A stretch of DNA of 64,000 bases from Streptomyces bacillaris (GTDB lineage Bacteria; Actinomycetota; Actinomycetes; Streptomycetales; Streptomycetaceae), in contig NZ_CP029378.1 in assembly GCF_003268675.1 (NCBI RefSeq), forward strand, positions 7,316,001 through 7,380,000, given 5' to 3'. Each line of letters opens with the position of its first letter. The stretch's first letter is position 1. The notes beneath the pieces were generated by a model, which had not been told where the DNA came from, ran no database searches, and worked only from the letters and a program-made list of their open reading frames with translations. Both the position numbers and the translations under genes were made by a program. This document shows, in pieces, positions 15,752 through 23,480 of the stretch.

Positions 15752-16303
15752 TCAGCCGTCCCGGTGTGCGCCGGATCCACCCGTACGGGCCCGGTAGGCG
15801 CGCATCTTGTGCCGGGCGCCGCACACGTCCATGTCGCACCAGAGGCCGTTCGACGACGGGGCCCGGTCGTAGAAGACCCACCGGCACTCCGGCGCCGCGC
15901 AGGCCTTGAGCCGCGCCGCGTGACGTCCGGTCAGGCCGTCCCGCAACAGCGCTTCGAGCACCGTCCGCACGGTCCGTGCCACCGGCTCGTCGGTGGCCGG
16001 GTGCAGCGCGAGGGTGCCATCGGGGCGTACGACGGGGGCGCCCGCGACCGAGCGGATGAGCCGGTTGAGGGCGTCGAGCGCCTCGGGCGAGGAACGGTCG
16101 ACGAGGAATGCCCGTACGGTCTCCCGGGCCTCCGCGAGGGCCTCCAGTTCGGGCGGGGCGACCGCTTCCGGATGGCCGTGCGCCCGCAGCCACCTGCTCG
16201 CCGTCTCCGGCCGGGCGAACTCGTCCTCGCCGTGGAGCTGGACCGCCGTATTGCAGAACACCTCGACCGGTTCGAGTTCCGTCGGGGCCGGTTTCCGTCG
16301 CAT
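15752..16303 (-). CDS. ABATE-domain / CGNR zinc-finger regulator
   Basis: A 183-residue protein with an N-terminal ABATE-type domain (CNTAVQLHGEDEFARPETASRWL) and a C-terminal CGNR-type zinc finger with four cysteines in CAAPECRWVFYDRAP and WCDMDVCGARHK; the name-giving CGNR reads CGAR here. Such proteins are thought to be DNA-binding transcription regulators that sense small ligands. The ATG at 16303 is preceded by AAGGTGG and begins the conserved region, although the frame remains open far upstream. It is divergent from the alpha/beta-hydrolase gene, with an inverted repeat between them, so it probably controls that gene and itself. Confidence 0.85.
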   Translation of the reverse strand: MRRKPAPTELEPVEVFCNTAVQLHGEDEFARPETASRWLRAHGHPEAVAPPELEALAEARETVRAFLVDRSSPEALDALNRLIRSVAGAPVVRPDGTLALHPATDEPVARTVRTVLEALLRDGLTGRHAARLKACAAPECRWVFYDRAPSSNGLWCDMDVCGARHKMRAYRARTGGSGAHRDG

Positions 16304-16319
16304 GATCGCCACCTTATCA

Positions 16320-16352
16320 ACGTTACCGACATAATCCTTTCTCTGGTAACGT
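16320..16352. promoter_or_regulatory. Inverted repeat in the divergent CGNR/hydrolase promoter
   Basis: ACGTTACC (16320-16327) is exactly repeated in inverted form as GGTAACGT (16345-16352), 17 bp apart, in the 93-bp gap between the two divergent genes. The centre-to-centre distance of 25 bp places both half-sites near two helical turns apart. It is a good candidate operator for the CGNR-type regulator. Confidence 0.5.
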
Positions 16353-16396
16353 CGAAAATCCGGCAGGGTTCTGCCCCCGACGTCAGGAGGCGTGTC

Positions 16397-17224
16397 ATGA
16401 ACGTCCGTCCGACCAGGACCTTCGAGACCCCGGACGGCGCGGTCCGCTGGGGCGTGCTGGGGGAGGGCGACCCGGCCGTCCTGCTCCACGGCACCCCGTT
16501 CTCGTCGTTCATCTGGCGGGAGATCGCCCCCGCACTCGCCCGGGACCACCGCGTCCACTTCTTCGACCTGCTCGGCTACGGGCGCTCCGAGCGCCGCGAC
16601 GGCCAGGACGTGGGGCTCGAGGCGCAGACGCGGGCGTTCACCGGGCTCCTGGACCACTGGGGGCTGGAGCGCCCCCGGGTGATCGCCCACGACATCGGCG
16701 GGGCCGTGGCGCTGCGGGCGCTCCTGCTGGAGGGGGCCCGGTACGCAGATCTCACCCTGGTCGACGCGGTGGCCTGCGGTGACTGGGGGACCGGCCTCTT
16801 CAGGCTCGTACGGGAGAACGCCCGCGTCTTCGAGCAGCTCCCCGTATATGCGCACGAGGCGCTGGCCGAGAGCCACTTGCGGTACGCCAGCCACTCCGGC
16901 TACCGGCCGGACGTCCTCGCCGCCCACCTCGATCCCTGGCGCGGGGAGGCAGGCAGGGCGGCGTACTACCGGCAGTACGGGCAGCTTGAGCAGGCCGCCA
17001 CCGACGAGTTCCAGCACTTGCTGGGTGCCATTCCGGTGCCGACCCGGATCATCTGGGGGCGCGAGGACCGCTTCCTGCCCCCGCCCTTCGGTGAGCAACT
17101 GCACGCGCTGATCCCGGGCTCGGAGCTGCACTGGGTGGAGCACGCGGGCCACGCGATCCAGGAGGACGCGCCCGCGCAGCTTCTGGCCCTGCTCACGCGG
17201 GAGTTCGGCGCGGGGAGGGAGTGA
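16397..17224 (+). CDS. Alpha/beta hydrolase with Asp nucleophile (dehalogenase-like)
   Basis: A 275-residue cytosolic alpha/beta hydrolase. The oxyanion-hole segment is LLHGTPF (H31-G32). The nucleophile elbow reads VIAHDIGGAVALRA, so the nucleophile is D99 rather than Ser, as in haloalkane dehalogenases, fluoroacetate dehalogenases and epoxide hydrolases. The acid residue is in WGREDRFLP and the catalytic His in EHAGHAIQED. AGGAGG lies 6 bp before the ATG. It is divergent from the CGNR regulator, which suggests induction by its substrate. Haloalkane, haloacid or epoxide hydrolysis are all possible. Confidence 0.85.
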   Translation: MNVRPTRTFETPDGAVRWGVLGEGDPAVLLHGTPFSSFIWREIAPALARDHRVHFFDLLGYGRSERRDGQDVGLEAQTRAFTGLLDHWGLERPRVIAHDIGGAVALRALLLEGARYADLTLVDAVACGDWGTGLFRLVRENARVFEQLPVYAHEALAESHLRYASHSGYRPDVLAAHLDPWRGEAGRAAYYRQYGQLEQAATDEFQHLLGAIPVPTRIIWGREDRFLPPPFGEQLHALIPGSELHWVEHAGHAIQEDAPAQLLALLTREFGAGRE

Positions 17225-17304
17225 CGGCTCCAGTGGCTGCCCTCAGGGCACGTCCCGCAGTTCCGTCGCGGGCGGCACGAAGCCCCGGCATCCGCCAACC
17301 ACCC

Positions 17305-18333
17305 TCACGCAGGAGGCAGTTCGCCCGAGCCGCGTGGGATCAGTGTGGTCGGCAGCTCCACCCGGGCCGGGGCGTGGTCGGCGCCGTCGAGGCGGCGGAA
17401 CAGGTGCTCGGCGGCGGTGCGGCCCACGGCTGCCGCGTCCTGCGAGATGACGGTGATGCCGAGCAGATCGGCCAGCTCGATGTCGTCGAACCCGACCAGC
17501 GCCACCGGCCGTTGCCGTTCGGCGATGACCCGGACCGCCGTTACCGTCACCCGGTTGTTCCCCGCGAAGAGCGCGGTGACCGGCTCGGGCCCCTCCAGCA
17601 TCGCCTCGGCGGCGGCCCGGACCCGGCCGGGGTCGGTCGTGCCGAGGGAGACCCAGGAGTCCTCGACGGTGATCCCGGCGTCCGCCATCGCCGCGTGGTA
17701 GCCGCGCAGACGCTCGGTGGCGGTGTGGATGCGGGGCTGGTCACCGATGAACCCGATCCGGCGGTGGCCGTGCGCGATCAGGTGGGCCACCCCCTCGCGG
17801 GAGCCGCCGAAGCTGTCGGAGAGCACCATGTCCGCGTCGATCCGGCCGGCCGGGCGGTCCACGAAGACCGTCGCGATGCCCGCCTTGATCTCCGGCTCCA
17901 GATACCGGTGGTCGTCGCCCGCCGGGATCACGATCAGCCCGTCCACCCGGCGGGCGCACAGCGCCAGGACCAACTCCTGCTCCCGCTCGGGGTCCTCGGC
18001 GCTGGAGCCGTTGATGAGCAGCGCCCCGTGCGCCCGGGCGACCTCCTCCACGGCGCGGCTCAGCGGGCCGTAGAAGGGGTCCGCGAGATCCTCCAGGACC
18101 AGGCCGATCGAGGCCGTACGCCCCTTGCGCAGCACGCGAGCGCTGTCGTTGCGGCGGAAGCCCAGCGCCTCGATCGCCTCCTGTACCCGGCGCTCGGTGT
18201 CGGGCGTGACGCCGGGCTCGCCGTTCACCACCCGGGAGACCGTCTTGAGGCCGACACCGGCGCGGGCCGCCACGTCCTTCATGGTCGGCCGGTTGCCGTA
18301 ACGGGTCTCGGAATGACGGGTGGTCCGGTCCAC
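17305..18333 (-). CDS. LacI-family transcription regulator
   Basis: A 342-residue repressor with the LacI-type helix-turn-helix near the N-terminus (TMKDVAARAGVGLKTVSRVVNG) followed by a hinge helix and a periplasmic-binding-protein-like sugar domain (SIGLVLEDLADPFYGPL, DGLIVIPAGDD, GFIGDQPRIHTATERLRGY, VGFDDIELADLL). The GTG at 18333 is chosen because AGGAC lies about 10 bp upstream; the frame is open further but reads low-complexity residues. It is divergent from a ROK kinase and a perfect LacI-type palindrome lies between them, so it likely represses itself and the kinase and responds to a sugar or sugar phosphate. Confidence 0.9.
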   Translation of the reverse strand: MDRTTRHSETRYGNRPTMKDVAARAGVGLKTVSRVVNGEPGVTPDTERRVQEAIEALGFRRNDSARVLRKGRTASIGLVLEDLADPFYGPLSRAVEEVARAHGALLINGSSAEDPEREQELVLALCARRVDGLIVIPAGDDHRYLEPEIKAGIATVFVDRPAGRIDADMVLSDSFGGSREGVAHLIAHGHRRIGFIGDQPRIHTATERLRGYHAAMADAGITVEDSWVSLGTTDPGRVRAAAEAMLEGPEPVTALFAGNNRVTVTAVRVIAERQRPVALVGFDDIELADLLGITVISQDAAAVGRTAAEHLFRRLDGADHAPARVELPTTLIPRGSGELPPA

Positions 18334-18474
18334 GGTGCGCTGTCCTGTCGTCGGATACGGGCGGGGGAGGAAGGGGAGCGGTCGGCGATTCGGGCGGCAA
18401 ACGGGCACCTCCGGACGGTCCGCGGAGCCCGCTGCGGACACGAACGGAGGCCTTGGCGTCGAGCATAGGCCCTG

Positions 18475-18486
18475 GACAACGTTGTC
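18475..18486. promoter_or_regulatory. LacI-family operator
   Basis: GACAACGTTGTC is a perfect 12-bp palindrome with the central CG that LacI-family hinge helices recognise. It sits 142 bp upstream of the LacI start and 76 bp upstream of the ROK kinase start. A possible ROK promoter -35 (TTGACT, 18513-18518) lies just downstream. Confidence 0.65.
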
Positions 18487-18561
18487 AAGGCCAGAGAGAC
18501 TGTGCAGACTATTGACTGAACCCGCAGGTCCCGCCCTTCACCCACCGGAGAAGCCACACCG

Positions 18562-19491
18562 ATGCATACCGACCTCGTCGCCGCGCTCGACATCGGCGGC
18601 ACCAAGATCGCCGGCGCGCTGGTCGACGGCGACGGCACCCTTCTCGTACGGGCGCAGCGGCCGACGCCCGCCCGGGAGGGTGCCGAGGCGGTGATGGGCG
18701 CCGTGGACGAGGTCCTGGGCGAGCTGACGGCCTCCCCGCTGTGGGAGAGGGCGGGCTCGGCCGGGATCGGCAGCGCGGGACCGGTGGACGCGGGCGCGGG
18801 GACGGTCAGCCCGGTCAACGTCCCCGGCTGGCGAGACTTCCCGCTGGTGGAGCGGGTGCAGAAGACGATCGGCGGGCTGCCCGTGGCCCTGGTCGGTGAC
18901 GGCGTGGCGATGACGGCGGCCGAACACTGGCTCGGCGCGGCGCGCGGCTACGACAACGCGCTCTGCCTCGTCGTGTCGACCGGCGTCGGCGGCGGCCTGG
19001 TCCTCGGCGGCTCCCTCCACCCCGGCCCCTCCGGCAACGCCGGCCACATCGGCCACATCAGCGTCGACCTGGACGGCGACCCGTGCCCCTGCGGCGCGCG
19101 CGGCTGCGTCGAACGCATCGCCAGCGGCCCCAACATCGCCCGCCGCGCCCTGGCCGACGGCTGGTTCCCCGGCCCGGACGGCGATACCACGGCCGCCGCG
19201 GTGGCCGCCGCCGCCCGCGCCGGGGACCCGGTCGCCATCGCCTCGTACGAACGGGCCGCCCAGGCCCTCGCGGCCGGGATCGCCGCCACCGCCACCCTGG
19301 TCGAGATCGACATCGCGGTCATCGGCGGGGGAGTGGCGGGCGCCGGGGACGTGCTATTCGCCCCGCTGCGCCGCAGCCTGCACGACTACGCCACGCTCTC
19401 CTTCGTCCAGGGCCTCGACATCGCGCCCGCCGTGATGGGCACCGACGCGGGCCTGGTCGGCGCGGCGGCCGCGGCGATCGCGCTGCGCTGA
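18562..19491 (+). CDS. ROK-family sugar kinase (glucokinase-like)
   Basis: A 309-residue ROK-family kinase, which phosphorylates a hexose or N-acylhexosamine with ATP. The phosphate-binding motif DIGGTK is at about 10-15, a second nucleotide segment is STGVGGGLVLGG, the sugar-binding GNAGHIGHISVD segment follows, and the zinc-binding CPCGARGCVERIASG motif is intact. There is no N-terminal helix-turn-helix, so this is an enzyme and not a ROK repressor. CGGAGAAG precedes the ATG. Control is probably by the divergent LacI regulator. Which sugar is used cannot be read from sequence. Confidence 0.9.
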   Translation: MHTDLVAALDIGGTKIAGALVDGDGTLLVRAQRPTPAREGAEAVMGAVDEVLGELTASPLWERAGSAGIGSAGPVDAGAGTVSPVNVPGWRDFPLVERVQKTIGGLPVALVGDGVAMTAAEHWLGAARGYDNALCLVVSTGVGGGLVLGGSLHPGPSGNAGHIGHISVDLDGDPCPCGARGCVERIASGPNIARRALADGWFPGPDGDTTAAAVAAAARAGDPVAIASYERAAQALAAGIAATATLVEIDIAVIGGGVAGAGDVLFAPLRRSLHDYATLSFVQGLDIAPAVMGTDAGLVGAAAAAIALR

Positions 19492-19510
19492 CCCCGTAGA
19501 TGCGAGTAGT

Positions 19511-19665
19511 ACGACAGGGCTGTACGGGAAGGGCTTGACCGCGACACGGGCCGTACGGCGGAGAGGCCGGCCGCGACACGGGCTGTACGGGGAGGGGTTG
19601 ACCATGGCGCCGGGCGTACGGGCAGGGGTTGACCACGACACAGGGCGCACGGGGAGGACTTGGCG
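19511..19665. repeat. Degenerate minisatellite of five 30-32 bp units
   Basis: The units start at 19511, 19541, 19573, 19604 and 19635. The consensus is GCGACACGGGCTGTACGG followed by GGAGGGGTTGACC. The 440-bp gap from 19492 to 19931 holds no gene; after the repeats it continues as C-rich sequence without coding character up to the ribosome site of the next gene. Confidence 0.75.
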
Positions 19666-19931
19666 TCCCGTCGGCGCGCGGGCGGTGGCGCGGCGCCTGC
19701 CCCGGCCCCCGCGCCCCACCCCCGTACCACCCTCGCGCCCCCTGTCGCCTCCGTGCCCTCCTCGTGCTACCTCCTGCCCCCCACGTCGTACCGCCGCGCG
19801 CCCCGCCTCCGTACCGGCGCACGTCCCAAATCAGGCCGGATCGCCCCGTCCCGGAAACGCCGTCGCCGTGGTGGGGTTTCCCCGGCAGGGTGTTGCGGGC
19901 AAGCCACAGGGGGCTACGAAGAGGGGGAACC

Positions 19932-20968
19932 GTGATCGTCTGGCTGAACGGGGCGTTCGGCGCGGGCAAGTCCAGCGTCGCAGGCGAACTGATCGATCTG
20001 ATCCCGAACAGCACCTTGTACGACCCGGAACTCACCGGGGCCGGACTGCGCGGGCTGCTGCCCCCGAAGAAGCTGGCCGAGGTGGACGACTTCCAGGACC
20101 TCAGGATCTGGCGGCGGCTGGTGGTGGACACGGCGGCCGCCCTGCTCGCGGAGTCACCCGGGGTGCTGGTGGTACCGATGACGCTGCTGAGACAGGAGTA
20201 CCGGGACGAGATATTCGGCGGGCTGGCCTCCCGTCGTATCCCGGTCCGCCATGTGCTGCTCTCACCTGAGGAAACGATCCTGCGCAGCCGGATAGCCGGT
20301 CGTGCGGAGCACCCGGGGGACCGGGAGCGGAGCGAGCGCGTCAACCGGTGGGCGTACGACCACATCGGCCCCTACCGGGATGCGCTCGGGTGGATCACCG
20401 AGGACGCCCATGTCGTCGACAACGGCGCCCTCACCCCGCGCGAGACCGCCGAACGCATCGCGGAGGCCGTCCGCACCGGTGCCGCCGGGCCGTGCGAGAT
20501 CGTCCAGAGCCCCCAGCCGACCGCCGCCACCGTCGCCGCCGGGGTGCTGCTCTTCGACGAACAGGACCGGGTGCTCCTCGTCGACCCCACGTACAAGCCG
20601 GGCTGGGAGTTCCCCGGCGGCGTGGTGGAGGAGGGCGAACCCCCGGCCCAGGCGGGGATACGGGAGGTCGCCGAGGAGACCGGGCTCCGGCTCGACCGGG
20701 TCCCCACCCTGCTCCTCGTCGACTGGGAGCCGCCCTCCCCGCCCGGCTACGGCGGGCTGCGCTTCCTCTTCGACGGGGGCCTGCTGCGTTCCGAGGACGC
20801 CGCACGGCTCCTGCTCCCCGGCTCCGAACTGCGCGGCTGGCGCTTCGTCACCGAGCAGGAGGCGGCGGGGATGCTGCCCCCACCCGCTACGAGCGGCTGC
20901 GCTGGGCGCTGCGGGCGCGCGAACGGTCCACGGTTCTCAACCTGGAGGCGGGCGTCCCGGTGGGCTGA
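19932..20968 (+). CDS. P-loop kinase-like ATPase fused to a NUDIX hydrolase, frameshifted near the end
   Basis: A two-domain protein. Residues 1-190 are a P-loop kinase-like ATPase (Walker A GAFGAGKSS at 7-15, a tRNA- or antibiotic-kinase-like fold). Residues 195-345 are a NUDIX hydrolase with the box G230-x5-E236-x7-REVAEETG, which cleaves nucleoside diphosphate derivatives. The GTG at 19932 follows GAGGGGG. After EAAGMLPP the frame breaks: the expected continuation TRYERLRWALRARE, ending LEAGVPVG and TGA at 20968, is in the +1 frame. One C missing from the C5 run at 20877-20881 would explain it. As written, the frame instead runs to 21077 with a foreign tail that overlaps the next gene. Only the last about 29 residues are affected, so the enzyme may still work. 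Confidence 0.8.
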
Positions 20969-21045
20969 GCGGACCCCATGCGCCGGACACGTCCCAGGGC
21001 TGTCGTCCAACTGCCGTCTGCCGTGCGACGCCCGGCACGCACGTC

Positions 21046-21768
21046 CTAGGCCGCCGCTTCCGCCGCTGCCCGCATGACTTCCGCCGCGTTCTCCGTCAGC
21101 GGGTCGCCGTGGCCGAAGCAGACCGTACGGGGCTTCAGCGCGGCCAGCCGCCGGAACGTCTCCAGCGCCCGCGCCCGGTCCACGTTGAAGACGCCGAGCA
21201 TCACCTCCTCGACCGCCGCCACGCAGTCCCCGGTGAACAGCACCCCGTGGCGCGGCAGATGGAGGGCGATGGAGCCCTGCGTGTGGCCGGGGGCATGGAC
21301 CACCCGGGCCCCGCCGCCGAACGGCACCTCACCGTCGGCCACCTCGCGGTCGACCCGGGTGGGCGGGGCCTCGGGGACCGTCAACCCGTGCTCGTACAGC
21401 GGACGTTCCCAGTCGAGGAGGTCCGGTTCCGGTACGGGAAGCTCACCCCGGATCACCGGGGCGTCCAGCGGGTGGGCGAGGATCTCGGCGCCGTGGCGGT
21501 CGGCCAGCTCCTGCGCCGCGCCGTAGTGGTCGCGGTGGCCGTGGGTGAGGACGATGCGGGCGATCCGGGCGGGGGCGAGGCCCAGACCCCGTACCGCGTT
21601 CTCGATCGCCGGAGCCGCATCGATGTCACCGGCGTCGACGAGAGTGAGCTCCGACGTGCCGTCGTCGCCGTTGCCGTCGTCGCCGTTGCCGTCGTGCCAG
21701 AGATAGGCCTGGCCGATCCGGAAGCGGAACATGTACAGCCGGTGGGGGAGCACCTCGATGAGATCCAT
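21046..21768 (-). CDS. MBL-fold metallo-hydrolase
   Basis: A 240-residue metallo-beta-lactamase-fold hydrolase. The metal motif H76-x-H78-x-D80-H81 is in LTHGHRDHYG, followed by APGHTQGS and LFTGDCV with the further ligands, giving a two-metal glyoxalase II-like site. The substrate is unknown. The ATG at 21768 starts the fold; upstream sequence in frame is Arg/Pro-rich noise. An odd feature is the acidic insert HDGNGDDGNGDDGTSE at about 25-40, encoded by a 15-bp tandem repeat between the first two strands. It converges on the ATPase-NUDIX gene. Confidence 0.85.
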   Translation of the reverse strand: MDLIEVLPHRLYMFRFRIGQAYLWHDGNGDDGNGDDGTSELTLVDAGDIDAAPAIENAVRGLGLAPARIARIVLTHGHRDHYGAAQELADRHGAEILAHPLDAPVIRGELPVPEPDLLDWERPLYEHGLTVPEAPPTRVDREVADGEVPFGGGARVVHAPGHTQGSIALHLPRHGVLFTGDCVAAVEEVMLGVFNVDRARALETFRRLAALKPRTVCFGHGDPLTENAAEVMRAAAEAAA

Positions 21769-21865
21769 GCCGTGAACGTACGCAGCCGACGGCACCCACC
21801 GTACGGAGCTACGCTTCCGGCGACTTCGCCGACGGCATAGCGGCCGACGGCGTGGCGGAGGCACC

Positions 21866-21907
21866 GAAGCCCCGGTGGCGGCCGGTCGGGGCCGCCACCG
21901 GGGCTTC
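21866..21907 (-). terminator. Perfect 18-bp stem terminator after the M20 gene
   Basis: GAAGCCCCGGTGGCGGCC at 21866-21883 pairs exactly with 21890-21907 around a 6-nt loop. It starts 12 bp beyond the stop of the M20 dipeptidase gene, which reads toward it. Confidence 0.9.
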
Positions 21908-21919
21908 ACGGTCCGGCCC

Positions 21920-23284
21920 TCAGACCTTCTTCGACTCCGCGTAGTTGCGCAGGAACAGCGCCTCCGCCACCGACATCCGCTCCAGCTCCTCCGGCGACAC
22001 GCTCTCGTTCACCGCGTGGATCTGCGCCTCGGGCTCGCTCAGGCCGATGAGCAGGATCTCGGCCTCCGGGTAGAGCGACGCCAGCGTGTTGCAGAGGGGG
22101 ATGGAGCCGCCCATGCCGGAGGACTGCATCTCCTGGCCCGGGTAGGCGTCCCGCATCGCCTCCGCCATCGCCGTGTACGCCGGGCTGGAGGTGTCGGCCT
22201 GGAACGGCTGGCCCTGGCCCACCTGCTCCACCGCCACCCGCGCGCCCCACGGGGTGTGCGCCTCCAGGTGCGCGGTGAGCAGCTTGGTCGCCTCGGCGGC
22301 GTCGTGGCCGGGCGGCACCCGCAGGCTGATCTGGGCCCGCGCGCTCGCCTGCACCGACGGGGTGGCGCCGACGCACGGCGGGCAGTCGATGCCGATGACG
22401 GTGACGGCGGGGCGCGCCCAGATCCGGTCCGCGACCGTGCCCGTACCGATCAGCTCCACGCCGTCCAGCACCTTGGCGTCCTGCCGGAACTCCGCCTCCG
22501 GGTACTGGAGTCCGTCCCAGTCGGCGTCACCCGTCAGACCGTCGACCGTCGTCGTGCCGTTCTCGTCGCGCAGCGAGGCGAGCAGCTGGATCATCGCGGC
22601 CAGCGCGTCGGGCGCGGCACCGCCGAACTGGCCCGAGTGCAGGTTCCCTTCGAGCGTGTCGAGCTTCACCCGCAGCATCGTCATCCCACGCAGCGTCGCC
22701 GTGACCGTCGGCAGCCCGGCCCGGAAGTTCCCGGCGTCCCCGATGACGATCGTGTCGGCCACCAGCAGCTCCGGGTGGGCCTCCGCGTACCGCTCCAGAC
22801 CGCCGGTGCCCTGCTCCTCGGAACCCTCCGCGATCACCTTCACCGAGACCGGGACGCCGCCGTTCGCCTTGAGGGCGCGCAGCGCGAGCAGGTGCATGAT
22901 GAACCCGCCCTTGCAGTCCGCCGCGCCCCGCCCGTACCAGCGGCCGTCGCGCTCGGTCAGCTCGAACGGCGGTGAGAGCCACGCCGCCTCGTCCAGCGGC
23001 GGCTGCACGTCGTAGTGGGCGTAGAGCAGCACGGTCGGGGCACCGGCCGGGCCGGGCAGGAAACCGTAGACCGACTGGGTGCCGTCGGGGGTGTCGAGCA
23101 GCGCGACGTCGGTGAAGCCCTCGGCGCGCAGGGCGTCCGCGACCCAGTTCGCCGCCGCCTCGCACTCGCTCTTCGGGAACACCGCGGGGTCCGCCACCGA
23201 CTGGAACGCGACCAGCTCGGCCAGCTCCGCCCGCGCACGGGGCATCAGCGAGGCGACGGTCTCGGAAATCGGGCGGGCGGTCAT
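21920..23284 (-). CDS. M20-family dipeptidase
   Basis: A 454-residue zinc-dependent dipeptidase or carboxypeptidase of family M20. The metal ligands are visible in order: LLYAHYDVQP, GRGAADCKGG, EGSEEQGTGG with the catalytic Glu, and the C-terminal EAQIHAVNE. The dimerisation domain sits in the middle (LDTLEGNLHSGQFGG). It acts in the cytosol on peptides or N-acylated amino acids. The ATG at 23284 has GAGGAG upstream; sequence before it is not coding in character. It is divergent from the geranylgeranyl-reductase-like gene. Confidence 0.9.
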   Translation of the reverse strand: MTARPISETVASLMPRARAELAELVAFQSVADPAVFPKSECEAAANWVADALRAEGFTDVALLDTPDGTQSVYGFLPGPAGAPTVLLYAHYDVQPPLDEAAWLSPPFELTERDGRWYGRGAADCKGGFIMHLLALRALKANGGVPVSVKVIAEGSEEQGTGGLERYAEAHPELLVADTIVIGDAGNFRAGLPTVTATLRGMTMLRVKLDTLEGNLHSGQFGGAAPDALAAMIQLLASLRDENGTTTVDGLTGDADWDGLQYPEAEFRQDAKVLDGVELIGTGTVADRIWARPAVTVIGIDCPPCVGATPSVQASARAQISLRVPPGHDAAEATKLLTAHLEAHTPWGARVAVEQVGQGQPFQADTSSPAYTAMAEAMRDAYPGQEMQSSGMGGSIPLCNTLASLYPEAEILLIGLSEPEAQIHAVNESVSPEELERMSVAEALFLRNYAESKKV

Positions 23285-23480
23285 GGGCACGCTCCTCGTG
23301 GGTGCGACGTTATGGGTAGGGCACGGTGTGTACGCGCCCCGCCACGACACCGTGGGTGCGGTGCCGTGAGGCAGGACAGAATCATGGCCGATCCTCCCAC
23401 AGGGGGGCTCGGCCGGGGCGCGCCGTAGGATGCCGTGAGCAGCTTGGGGCCACTGGTCGGATCGGGAGCAGAAGCACATC

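Noticed and set aside
19511-19665. Possible CRISPR array
   Set aside because: Units are directly adjacent and degenerate, with no unique spacers and no cas genes in the window.
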